Positions 1 through 9,744 of a DNA stretch of 64,000 nt are shown piece after piece. The translations under genes and the position numbers were made by a program. The first letter of the stretch is position 1. Every line of letters starts with the position of its first letter. The notes beneath the pieces are model-generated. The model did no database searches. It was given only the letters and a program-made list of their open reading frames with translations, and was not told the origin of the DNA. This stretch comes from Antedon mediterranea (lineage: Eukaryota > Echinodermata > Crinoidea > Comatulida > Antedonidae), in the NCBI RefSeq assembly GCF_964355755.1, contig NC_092677.1:27994101-28058100 (forward strand), read 5' to 3'.

Positions 1-605
1 GTAGACCAAGTTTGGGAACGACTCCGGCAGATGAGTCCCCAAACTCTAGCATACCACTGTCTGGCCACATGATAAATGTACCTAGCCCAATGCTTCCGAG
101 TGTAGACCTGCAAAAGTACTATTCCACTATCAATTCTGACTTTTTGACGGATAATAGTGCAGCTGAAGCTTTTATCGGTACAGCCAATGATCCCGGAACC
201 AGCGGTAGCCGCTCCGACGACGACGGCGGAGCTCGAGCACCGTCTGATTATTCCGACCTACCCAGATTTGACGAAAAACCTGAGTTTACAGATGACGATT
301 TGGTGAGTTTAAGTGTTAAAGAGCTCAACCGAAGATTACGCAATTATGACAAGGAAGAAATTATGCATTTAAAGCAGAGAAGACGCACTTTAAAAAATCG
401 AGGATACGCGCACAGTTGCCGTACGAAACGCATGTGTCAACGTAACAGCATGGAAACTGACTACACGAACCTGAGAGCCGAAGTACAACAACTCAAAGTT
501 CAATTGGAAAGAACAATACGAGAAAGAGACGCGTACAGATCTCGGCTTGAAGAAAGGTATAGCGATAGTAGTTCGCCGACATCGCCCTGCGATTCCTCCT
601 GCTAA
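1..605 (+). CDS. MAF: Large Maf bZIP transcription factor, 3' part (partial)
   Basis: The frame is open from the window edge (codons start at base 3) to a TAA at 603-605, so the N-terminus lies outside. Counting from codon 12-14, an extended homology region runs at about residues 92-122 ([17 protein letters not shown]), a basic region at about 123-145 with the Maf signature NRGYAHSCR and KR, and a zipper at about 150-180. Maf proteins bind MARE/TRE-type DNA as bZIP dimers in the nucleus. The RERDAY end of the zipper and a short Ser/Pro tail resemble large Mafs (c-Maf, MafB) more than small Mafs, and the Asp/Ser-rich stretch ahead of the homology region also fits a large Maf. The zipper has few leucines at d positions. 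Family membership is near certain; the large-Maf subgroup is likely. Vertebrate large Mafs are mostly single-exon, so the same may hold here. Confidence 0.9.
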   Translation, partial: RPSLGTTPADESPNSSIPLSGHMINVPSPMLPSVDLQKYYSTINSDFLTDNSAAEAFIGTANDPGTSGSRSDDDGGARAPSDYSDLPRFDEKPEFTDDDLVSLSVKELNRRLRNYDKEEIMHLKQRRRTLKNRGYAHSCRTKRMCQRNSMETDYTNLRAEVQQLKVQLERTIRERDAYRSRLEERYSDSSSPTSPCDSSC

Positions 606-2570
606 AAAAGTAATCTTGTCATTTGCCTTCGATGGATTCCACTTCTAAAACTGAACTGCAAGCAACAAACACAGTACCGTATTTTACTCAATGTCAACCG
701 ATATTGCCGTATGTTACGAAAGCAACCAACTGGACTTAAAATCATTATTAAGCAAAAACGTAACCTTCTGCTAATTCACTATCAAAACAAGACGAAGCAT
801 AATCAATATGTCACGGTTATTCGCAAATTAATTTACAGAATAATTATTACCGAACATTTATCGTTTTTATTTGGTAATGATTACGATATCGATTGTTGAC
901 TGATAGGAATTATGGGAAGGCTATTGGATTTGGATTGCGCAATATCAGATCGCCATAGTCGGCAATATAGCAATCAATGGTATAGTGTATCGTTCTTGTG
1001 GATGGATAGCAACGAACTGGAGTCAGTTTTATGCTGTTAATCAAGTATTGGATGTGGAATCTATTGAACTGTAAACTTTTATATAAAAAATGTGTGATAT
1101 TATTGAATTGTTGTAACCAGGTAACGTGTTTATTTTTGTACATTCAACATTTAAGTATGGATAATATATTTTTGAGAGGGGTGTTATTGTGGTAGATTAC
1201 GAATCTTACGTTTTCTACCAAATAGCAAGTATCCAATATATTACTTTGGTTACCTGTTCAATTATATCACACATTACGTCAGTGATACCACACAACACAC
1301 GCACATGAGCGCGCGCGTTTAAATGCCGATTATACGCGGCATTTGTACGCGAGCGTTGATATCGTTTTGCGTGGTGTCATTGACGATAACCCGATTTAGT
1401 CAGTTTATATTTATTTTTTTATTAAGAACACTAAGTGTTCTTAACGGACTGATAATGGATACCAACCATTTAAGTAACCTTTGACATGTAACGGAACTAA
1501 GTAAGCGAAAAAAATAAGAAAGAAAAAAAAAGCAACAACAAAAAGAAAAAAGAGGCATAAAAATATAAAACAAACATATATATGTAACGATTGTATATTT
1601 TTGGGTGGGTATGTTCTTAGGAACATTCTCACTGTAATAATATACAATCGGTTATAATATGAAAAAAAAAAATGAAAAAATATTTTAAAAATCTAAAAAA
1701 AATATATAAGACCAGAAAAACTCCAGGAACTGGCCTAACGTGGAGGATGCCCAGTTTTTGAAATGGGAGTAAACAAGCTGGTTTTTTGACAATGTCTAAC
1801 TGATTCTGACGACGGACACAAACAATATACCATATTGTTTTTAACTTTTGTGTAATTATTCTCTTTAAATCCAATATATAATCTTGTTTTTCCCTGTACC
1901 GTTTTTTTACACGGTACTCGATTCTATCCATGTTGTATTCTCGAATTGTATTCCATTCTTAAAATTTAACATAAATTGTTAATGACGTAATCATGACGTG
2001 GAACATTGCAATGATCAATCAATATGATGTGTATTTTTTTTTTAGCATAACGCGGGTAATCAGAACATTCAGATTGATTAATTGATTATGACGTCATTTG
2101 GTTTACAATAGAATATGCAATGGAAATACTGTAACCCTAAGAATATTGCTATATCATGGTCATGACTTTAATTCTGTTTAAAAATGTTTTCTGTCTAATA
2201 ATTTTAACCTACCGTACTTTTACATTTTTAATGTTAAATTATTATTATAACAGTCCACGCATCACTATGCAATGTTCTTCATACTTAAATGCTAATTAAT
2301 ACTGTTTTTTCCATGGACAATTCAATACATGTGTGAAGGGACAGGAAAGTGTTAAATAATATTTATTGCAATCGTAAAAATGAAAAAAATATATATAGTA
2401 AATGTTTATGAATGTATTGTGTGTACAGAAAAAAACTATATTGGAAAAAACAGTTTGTAAATAGTTGCTACGTCATCGATCATTGATCGAATGGTTTTCT
2501 TCTCTCATTCCTTCATGTTATTTCTCTTTCTCTGATTCTAATGAATAAAAATATTCGGTAAAATGATTTA
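606..2570 (+). other. Probable Maf 3' UTR and downstream sequence
   Basis: AT-rich, no credible exon. A canonical AATAAA lies at 2544-2549 on this strand and could end the Maf transcript; I saw no earlier one but did not search exhaustively. The interval contains an inverted-repeat element at about 1276-1393. UTR assignment is inference. Confidence 0.35.
1276..1393. repeat. Small inverted-repeat (MITE-like) element
   Basis: CGTCAGTGATACCACACAA on the left pairs, with three mismatches, with the reverse complement of TTGCGTGGTGTCATTGACG on the right. The inside also holds an AAATGCCG...CGGCATTT palindrome and a CG-rich GCGCGCGC stretch. About 118 bp. A partly similar sequence lies near 13874-13995. 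Confidence 0.55.
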
Positions 2571-2647
2571 CGAATTCTTTCGTTTACTTTATGTGTTTAG
2601 TAATTTAATATGACGATGAAGCACCAGAACGGTGATAAAATGCGCGT

Positions 2648-2727
2648 GGTGATGACGTAAACGCGTGTTGATGACGTAAACGCGTGTTGATGTTGTAAAC
2701 GCGCGGTGATGACATAAACGCGCGATG
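2648..2727 (+). repeat. 18-bp tandem repeat carrying CRE-like sites
   Basis: About four imperfect copies of an 18-bp unit of the form GTGATGACGTAAACGCGT. The first two keep TGACGTAA, a CRE/ATF-like bZIP half-palindrome; the later two are mutated (TGTTGTAA, TGACATAA). It lies between the converging Maf and ZC3H3 genes. Confidence 0.7.
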
Positions 2728-3013
2728 CAGAACACCCAATAAATCGCCCATTTCTAAATTGTATTATGTAATATTATCTGTATTCGTGATGCAACATTGT
2801 ATGTATCTAAACATTATGTAGGTGGACTGTGATTAACTATCAAATCCAAAGATAGCAGCCTTCAAATACTAACGTTAAATAGGACAAAGTACATTCATGA
2901 CAACAGGAAGCTCCCTCGATACGATATTGTCACAGATTATGTTATCAACTGTGAACTTCACATGACCCTCCTGTATAATTGTGAAATTCACAAGTCTATA
3001 CACCCTTCACTTA

Positions 3014-3168
3014 CACTTGGTTCCCATGTAGTAGGTGGCAACGACGTAGGCGCATCGCAAGCGAGAGTTGACCAATCAAAAGCGACAGTTCGGATATGAT
3101 CCATCGCGTCGTGATTGGTCAAATTACTTGCGTCGAACTTATGTTCTTATATTGTGAGAACCAAGTTC
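3014..3168. repeat. Palindromic CCAAT-box element, copy 1
   Basis: Terminal arms CACTTGGTTC and GAGAACCAAGT are inverted. Internal arms TTGACCAATCA and TGATTGGTCAA flank a unique core. It shares the core CGACAGTTCGGAT with copy 2 at 21484-21602, which lies in the opposite orientation. Probably a non-autonomous foldback DNA element. Confidence 0.75.
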
Positions 3169-3546
3169 TAAATACAGTAGTGTATTCACTCATAAAAAAA
3201 TATAATTTGAAATACATGCAAGTGAATTCAAGCGTAAGGAAAGTACTTTACATACAGCTTTAAATGTCCAATCAAATCAATGTATTCATTTCAATTATCA
3301 TAATTATTACTATTAACTTAAACAAAAAAAAAAGGACACAAGATTACTTGTACCACGTGGCTGCATGACGTCTTCTTTATATCCAGTGTTTGTAAGACTT
3401 ATTAAGGAGACACCTTCTGGACCAACTGTCCGCATAATGAGTGTGTCCCAAAACGAAGAGATTCTACTGTATTTATTGTAGCATATTTTAACCAAAACAA
3501 AACACACAAATACAAAGAGAGAGCTTTTTGATATAAAATATTCATA

Positions 3547-3552
3547 TTTATT
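3547..3552 (-). terminator. Candidate ZC3H3 polyadenylation signal
   Basis: TTTATT on the + strand is AATAAA on the gene strand, about 260 bases past the ZC3H3 stop codon. Another copy lies at 3472-3477. Which one is used cannot be told from sequence. Confidence 0.4.
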
Positions 3553-3814
3553 GCAAACCTGTTCTACAATCATTTGTATACATGCAAAAAGGAAAATACA
3601 AAAATAACAACATATACTGTATACTAAGAGTTACATACTTAGCAATGTGTGCAATTTATAATAAAATGTATAATAAAAATATTCTTTGTGAAAAGTATAA
3701 AAAACCTTGATTTTGCTTGTGCAAAACTACGGAGTATAATGTGTTTTACAACAAACAAAATCAAAACATTTTTTCATGACGTCACTTTATGTATCTTTAC
3801 CTGTTTCTTCTTTT

Positions 3815-3858
3815 TCATTTACTTGTAAACTTTGGTCGTATGTGAAGTTCTGGCGTGA
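3815..3858 (-). CDS. ZC3H3: ZC3H3 exon 10 (C-terminus)
   Basis: Acceptor GTTACCTAG; 44 bases complete the split codon GTC and encode TPELHIRPKFTSK then TGA at 3817-3815. The LHIRPK end resembles the vertebrate ZC3H3 C-terminus, which is why I chose this exon over simple read-through of exon 9 into its intron. Confidence 0.75.
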
Positions 3859-6800
3859 CTAGGTAACAAAAAAGAAAATATATTGTTTCATTAAACTATT
3901 AACTAATAGAAGAAATATAGTTAAAATTAGGTAAAAAACTGCTAATAAACACTGCTGCTGAAGGTTCTAAAATATGTTTCAAGGTACAAATAATTGTAAA
4001 ATGTTTGTCGTTTTGGGTGGAAAAATCTCATTTAAAGCAAATAATTTAACTAAACAGACCTGTCTTATCTTGCAAGCTGGTATTCGGTGTGCTCATCAAA
4101 CTTTCATTGTTTAATGATATAAAAGATGTAAGATGAACAGATGATTCCTTTGTTTCTTCATGTGGACCTGTGTGCTCGAGTATATTAGTATTTGGTGTAC
4201 TCATCCATCTTCCATTATCTACCGATATAAAAGATGGAACGTGTTGAGACGAGTCTTTATCTTCTTCAAGTATACTAGCATCCAGTGTACTCTTCCAACT
4301 TTCGTTATTTAACGATATAAAAGATGGAATGTGTTTAGACGTTTCTTTATCTTCTTCAAGTATACTAGCATCTGGTGTACTCATCCAACTTGCATTGTTT
4401 AACGATATAAAAGATCGAACGTGTTTAGACGATTCTTTATATTCTTCAAGTATACTAGCATCTGGTGTACTCTTCCAACTTTCATTGTTTAACGATATAA
4501 AAGATGGCAAATTATTAGATTCACTATTTTCAACCTCACTTGACGGTTCTATATCTTCTGTTACTTGTTTTGGTCTCTTTGGTATTCTGAAAGAATCAAC
4601 AATAAAAACTGTAAAAAAAACTTTAACTGGTTTTATAGTAACTATCTGTATACAATTTTTTAATAATAAATACATACGTGTGAGAAGTTTTGACTTGTTG
4701 TCAACAAATCTTCATCTGTATAAAAACTTTTTTCTATTAAATCTTCCAAACCTACTAAAATTGTAATGAATGCAATACAAAGATTATGAACCAAAAAGTA
4801 AACAATATCTTACTTGTGTTCTGGTTTCTGTGACTTTCTTTTAGTTGTCTTCTGCTGACGGTGAAGAAGACGACACTGGCGCCCTCTAGGGCAAGTTTTG
4901 TCTTGCCGATAATTCGGGCACTCTAATGAATGCTTTTTCTTACACTAAAAAAAAAGATTTTTTTTTTCAAATATAAAAAAATGACATAAATTGTTACTAT
5001 AAAACAAAAAATGTAATATATTTGATTTAGATTGAACACAATAATATTTACTGACCTTTTCTCCTTCTGGACAGTAGCCACGTAAAAAGTCTTCGCAGAT
5101 GGCAGCATTACGACTGACATTGACATGAAGGTATGGACAGTTATCACGATTGCAAATACCACGTAGAAAATATGAACATACCGGCATCTATGAAAATAAA
5201 TAAAATTCATTTTAACAGTATTGATTCAGTTTAACAAAGGTTACAAGTTGTGATTGTCAAGTTGTCATTGGGATACCTAGTTACAAGTTGTGGAGCTACT
5301 ATACATATTTTAGAAAGTAAAAATATATTTAGGTATTTTACCTTATCTTTTGAAACTTTGTGTGAAAATGGACAAGTTCCATCAACCTGCTTACACTTGC
5401 CACGGAGAAACCTGTAAACAGTAAAAACTGTAGTAAATCTATTGAGCTTTTAATACATTTTTCAGAGGGACATCCCTATTCAGAGGACACTTCAGTGAAA
5501 TATATGAGGGCTAATATGGTTTTCATATTCAGTGGATACCCCTATTAATAAAGAACACTTTGTTTGGTCCTTAAGACATCCTTTAATAGGTATTCTACTA
5601 TATTTTCTGCCACTATTGAATCCTATTCAATGGAAGAGTTACCTTGTACAAACTGCCACTTTATCTGGGTCATGTACATACTGACATTCCTTGCCTCTAC
5701 TACATTTACCAAAATGGTTGTAATAAATACAGTATCGCTTTGCGTCCGTTACCTTGTTATGCTTCTTATACTTTGCTTGGTTGCTTGTTATAATACTTTT
5801 ATGCAAAACTTGTCTACAAAAAAATATATACTAAAGCATTTAGAAATAATCTGTATATTAAAATGATCTAAAGATAAAATGTAAAAAAGCTTTTGATAAA
5901 TAATAATGATTATATAATACATACTGTGCTACAAGTTTTCTACTGCTTATAAACTGCTTAGATAATACAAACGACGCTTTGTCAACTGAAGCAATTCTGT
6001 TGTTTAGGCCAACTACTTTCTTAAGTCGCTTCAACTTTTTGCCAGATGAATGAACTTTGAACTCATGGTTACTGATTGACACTGGTATGACCTCACTATC
6101 TTGAGAACTGCTCACGCGAGATAAGCCTAAAAAAAAAACCATATTGAATTCATCATAAACTATAACTAAAATATCATGAGATAATATAAAATACATTACT
6201 TTGTGAAAAAAATAAATTGTGAATGCAACCAAACAGCCATTTACACGATGATACAAAATGCAGTGGTGGTGAAATTGGACAAATGTTCTATACCTGATGA
6301 CTGATTCACATTTTTCCTCACAATCTTCCTCCTTGTCTTGCGGACAGTAAATAACACGGATGGAGGATTGGTAACTATTCTTCCCGGAGTTCTTATTCCA
6401 GAATAGTCCATGTTCTTACTTTGCAAGACAGCGGGTGAACGCTTCTTGTCAAGCTTAAATCTTGACCTTGGAAGCACTGGAGTGTGACTGTTGACATATT
6501 TCTTCCGTCTCTCCATAAATGGTTTGGGTTGTGTTTTTGGAGTCTTAACAACATTTGTAAGCTTGTAACCACACATGCTAACTCTCTTTGTTTTAGGATG
6601 TTCTGTGAAAATAATAATGTAACTAAGTAAGTAAAATTAGTTCTACAAATTCTTTTTGGCATCATAAAGAGAAAAAAATAAATCTAAAATACACATGTTT
6701 AGAGTGCTTTTTACTTTGTGTACAGTACCTTTTCTCCATGTAAACTTTGACTTGGAATAACTTGCATCACTGTGGCCAGTACCAGTAGGTAGTTTTGGTG

Positions 6801-8570
6801 TTTTCTTTATCCTATAGGCAATAGATTTCTCCTTTTTGTCATCGCACACCCATCTGTGCTTTGAGGTTTTCTTGCTACCATTTTGCCCTAACGATTTCTT
6901 TTTCTTCACACTAGGTGATACATACACACTTGCATAAACAGTCTTTCTATTTTTTATCACCTTTTTAGTGGATTGTGTTGGAGAGTTGAGTTGTAATTTA
7001 TACTTTGTTTTAACTGCAATATTCTGTTTCTGATGAATGTACTTTATAGGTGAAGCAGACGAGTTACTATTTTTAACTGAAATTGGTGAATCTGGTAACG
7101 AATGAGTTGCACTTGTTTGCTTTCTATCATTCTTTACTTTCAAACTTTCTTTTTCTTTTTTCCAAACATATTTTGAATTTGGGTTATTTTTGGGTGATGG
7201 ATTGCTTTTGTTGGTCGTGGTTGAATAGGTTTTATCCATCTTCAAGTTTCTTTCGAGTGTAGCTGTGTTCAAGCTTTTGGTTTGGGAATACTTATGGTTG
7301 GTTAATTCATCTTTAATTTCTTTTGCTATCTCTGTTTTGTTGGTAAGATGATTATCGTTGACAAAGGTGTGTGTTGCGTTCTTGTGCACCTTTGTTAAGT
7401 TTGAGGGCGATGTTTTTTGTTGACTCTCGTTTTTATAGTTAATTGTTGAGTTTCTTTCATCTGATTGGTTGAAAGTTTTAGTATTAATTTTAGAATATTT
7501 GCCAGAATTCTTTGTTTGGTCAAAAGGTGTTGATGTTGTTGCTACTTTAGTGGACTGAGTCACATATTTAAGTTTTTCAGACTTTTCTAAGTGGTTGGCT
7601 TTAACCAATGGTTTTACCACATATACTGCAGACGGTGCAACATAATTCCCCTGTTTTCTTGCATGGTATGATGATAAAGTTGTCGATTGAGTTACAGAAT
7701 TATTAACTTTGGTATATTTTTCAGTATTCTTCGATGGATTCAATGTTGATGATGCCAATGTCGCTGTGCTTGTCACCATGTTATTAACTTTTGAAAACTG
7801 TCCAGAATGTTTTAATGTGACAGCAGACACATTACTATAGTGATCAGACTGTTTCCCTTTGCCTACATCATCAGCTCTTCGCCATACCATGTTTTTCTTG
7901 CATGGTGGCAGCAGAGTCTTTGATTGATATTTGTGACTTGATTGAGTAGATTTCTGTTTTTGTTGGGTCGTATGTTTTTCTTTGTTCTTTTGCTTGTGCT
8001 GATGGAGCAGTTCTAGAAAAATCATTCAAAATAAAAATAATATATATAGATAGGCCTAGGCCTAGTATATATTAATTATTATATTCTTTCATATAAAAAT
8101 ACTAGTATAGCCTAGGCTAGGCCTAGTACAACTACTCTACAGCAGTACAGTACAGGAGTATTTAATTTAATATTACTGATTACAAACAATTATTAATTAC
8201 TTAAAAAAACAAAGAATATTGGGCGCCGAATATTGTTGGGTTAGGATGTGGATACATACGTTTTTCATCCTACTAGACAATATCAAACAATCTAGGCCTA
8301 GCATACCTAAACCCAGAACCTGAGCTGATCCACTACGCCAACAAGCTAGCTTGCACTAGCCTACTACTATTCTAGCCTAGCCTAGAGCTAGAAAGGTCAG
8401 AAGACAAACAGTGGCTTAGCATATAAAAACTTAAAAAATAAACTTCAAAATAGCGTTTGTCAGTAATAGTAGAGTTCTATAACAAGATGACTTAACTTTT
8501 ACTTACTTGAGAGAAATATAAGTTCGTTTTTTAAACTTGTATGTTCGTCGTTTGATGATTTCGAAGCCAT
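3815..8570 (-). CDS. ZC3H3: ZC3H3, CCCH zinc-finger nuclear poly(A)-RNA factor (complete, 10 exons)
   Basis: Ten exons join in phase: 8570-8507, 8012-6729, 6602-6294, 6126-5925, 5813-5643, 5411-5342, 5187-5056, 4944-4814, 4586-4060 and 3858-3815. They give 2934 coding bases, about 977 residues, close to the vertebrate protein (about 950). Every intron begins GT and ends AG. Five consecutive CCCH fingers lie at about residues 647-775; Lys/Ser/Thr-rich low-complexity sequence fills residues 22-550. The tail carries five SFISL repeats and ends LHIRPKFTSK, which matches the LHIKP-type end I recall for vertebrate ZC3H3. In animals ZC3H3 (SMICL) acts in the nucleus in handling of polyadenylated RNA, with links to CPSF and exosome-targeting complexes. 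The start ATG has A at -3 and G at +4. If the last intron is retained, a stop at 4046-4048 ends the protein early. Confidence 0.93.
4060..4586 (-). CDS. ZC3H3: ZC3H3 exon 9 (five SFISL tandem repeats)
   Basis: Acceptor GATTCTTTCAG, donor GTCTGT after AAGACAG. Encodes five tandem units of 30, 30, 30, 36 and about 26 residues, each starting SFISL or SFISV and containing a W/L-x-STP core (for example SFISLNNESWKSTPDASILE). Units differ mainly at acidic and Lys positions, so they are old enough to have diverged yet keep frame and the SFIS core. Confidence 0.85.
4072..4515 (-). repeat. Coding minisatellite in ZC3H3 (90-bp units)
   Basis: Five units of about 90 bp, visible on the + strand as recurring TTTAACGATATAAAAGATGG and TATACTAGCATC words. 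One unit has an 18-bp insertion. The whole array stays in frame inside ZC3H3 exon 9. Confidence 0.85.
4814..4944 (-). CDS. ZC3H3: ZC3H3 exon 8 (CCCH fingers 4 end and 5)
   Basis: Acceptor TTTTTTTAG, donor GTAAGA. Encodes CKKKH (end of finger 4) and ECPNYRQDKTCPRGRQC with LLH (finger 5), then a basic Lys/Gln-rich stretch. Confidence 0.92.
5056..5187 (-). CDS. ZC3H3: ZC3H3 exon 7 (CCCH fingers 3 and 4 start)
   Basis: Acceptor TTTCATAG, donor GTCAGT, 44 codons in phase 0. Encodes MPVCSYFLRGICNRDNCPY then LH (finger 3) and the first part of finger 4 (ICEDFLRGYCPEGEK). Confidence 0.93.
5342..5411 (-). CDS. ZC3H3: ZC3H3 exon 6 (CCCH finger 2)
   Basis: Acceptor GTTTACAG, donor GTAAAA, ends in phase 0. 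Completes finger 2 (FLRGKCKQVDGTCPFSH) and adds KVSKDK. Confidence 0.92.
5643..5813 (-). CDS. ZC3H3: ZC3H3 exon 5 (CCCH finger 1)
   Basis: Acceptor TTTTTTTGTAG, donor GTAACT. Encodes CCCH finger 1, C-x8-C-x5-C-x3-H (CIYYNHFGKC, then ECQYVH), followed by DPDKVAVCTR, the start of finger 2. This finger is the hallmark of the ZC3H3 family. Confidence 0.92.
5925..6126 (-). CDS. ZC3H3: ZC3H3 exon 4
   Basis: A poly-T tract and TTTTTTAG acceptor, donor GTATGT, entering in phase 1 and leaving in phase 2. Encodes GLSRVSSSQDSE through SSRKLVAQ, with the basic GKKLKRLKKVV stretch. Confidence 0.8.
6294..6602 (-). CDS. ZC3H3: ZC3H3 exon 3
   Basis: Acceptor TTTCACAG, donor GTATAG, phase 1 in and out. Encodes EHPKTKRVSMCGYKLTNVV and a basic stretch containing TRRKIVRK. 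Confidence 0.8.
6729..8012 (-). CDS. ZC3H3: ZC3H3 exon 2 (long low-complexity exon)
   Basis: Acceptor TTTTCTAG then AACTGCTCC; the donor is GTACTG after codons for TWRK. Encodes about 428 residues rich in Lys, Ser, Thr and Asn, with basic patches and K[YF]xW-type motifs (KYVWKKEK, HRWVCDDK, KFTWRK). Presumably disordered. The joined codon with exon 1 is AAA (Lys). Confidence 0.85.
8507..8570 (-). CDS. ZC3H3: ZC3H3 exon 1 (start codon)
   Basis: Begins ATGGCTTCG in a strong Kozak context and encodes MASKSSNDEHTSLKNELIFL, ending in phase 1 before a GTAAGT donor at 8506-8501. A CTG trinucleotide run at about 8649-8667 lies just upstream, in the probable 5' UTR. Confidence 0.85.
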
Positions 8571-9669
8571 TTTTCGGGAGTCAGTGTGAATGAATGATGA
8601 ATCGTCATGATGAATATAGAGGGCGGCAAAGCAAAAAAAGTTCTCTCTCTGCTGCTGCTGCTGCTGCATGCTCTGCATGCGATGTGCGTCAACTTGATAA
8701 AATAAACAGTTCATGTATAATACATACTTTGTTACATGCTTTATTGTACCAGACCTTTTTTGGAGGTTTACATGAATTTGACGTGTTTTAACGGATTTGA
8801 TGAATTTTAAATTCACCAAAAAAATACCTCGCGCAATCGACATTTTGATAATTTTAGCAACTAATCGGATGTAATTAATGTATTACATAATACTCTTCTA
8901 AAAAACACAATTCAGACGTAAACGTGAGTTGGAAAAATTGTTTTACTCTAAACCAAAATTTCGGGAAGTTTTATTGATATTCTTGAGATGGATGGATGAA
9001 AGTTCGCAGAAATCTGGAGAGTCGGAACGTCTTTAATTTACAGAAACAAAAACGTATTCTTTTTTGCAATCAAAATAATATGCTACACGGTCACTGTTGC
9101 TTCATTTGTATCTTTTCTTTTCTGAAAATGGACGACCTCGGGATTACTTTTAATTTCGAAATTGGCATATTTCTTCAGTATTAAACGTTTTTAAAGTATT
9201 AGGCCTACTATTATTAGTAGCGAATACTCCTATGGAACGATTAAAAGGAACCACCATCTAAGAGAGGCAGAAATGAGGGCCCATGATCAAACTGAAATCC
9301 CAACCAATTCATTAATCAAACAAATAATACTTTTTCAAAACTACGTATTACTCAGATTATTAAAGAATTATATAAAAAGATGATGATACACACGTCACAC
9401 ATCTTCTGAGATTTCATCTAATGAATATTCATTATTCTGAGTCACTCGTACCCAATTAAAACACTTCGCAGTAGTTAAGCGCGCAGAGACTACGACTAGT
9501 ATTCGCGGGACGATTGCTCACAAAAGTTTCACGGCGGCGGAGAGAGAGGGGTGGTGAACACACATTTATGCGGAGGTAAAAGGCAGTTTTTGCGGGAGGA
9601 ATACACGCATCCAGGAGATAATACTTCAAACTTTTTAGGCCTGGGAAGTAATTTAATGTACATCTGAAT
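8571..9669. promoter_or_regulatory. Head-to-head intergenic region of ZC3H3 and the PH-PTB gene
   Basis: The two start codons lie 1.1 kb apart and diverge. The right part (about 9480-9560) is unusually CG-rich for this window (GCGCGCAGAG, GCGGCGGAGAG) and probably holds the 5' UTR of the PH-PTB gene. A CTG run sits at 8649-8667 on the ZC3H3 side. A shared promoter is inference. Confidence 0.4.
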
Positions 9670-9744
9670 ATGAATCAGAAGTGGTATCGAGGTGGATATT
9701 TATTCGTGAAACAGTCTGCTAAAGACCGTAAACGAGGTTTAAAG
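9670..9744 (+). CDS. PH-PTB gene exon 1
   Basis: Encodes MNQKWYRGGYLFVKQSAKD and RKRGLK in 25 codons, ending in phase 0 before GTATGT. GGYLFVK is the first PH beta strand and continues as PWRRKFVAV in exon 2. A very short upstream frame (ATG TAC ATC TGA) lies just before the start. Confidence 0.75.

Noticed and set aside
3313-3573. Minus-strand frame of 86 codons as a last ZC3H3 exon
   Set aside because: Its only good acceptor enters in the wrong phase or meets an early stop, and the exon at 3858-3815 explains the C-terminus better.
4046-4059. Simple read-through end of ZC3H3 (GLFS then stop)
   Set aside because: A GTCTGT donor at 4059 joins in phase to an exon at 3858 that encodes LHIRPK, like the vertebrate C-terminus. 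Read-through remains possible as a minor form.
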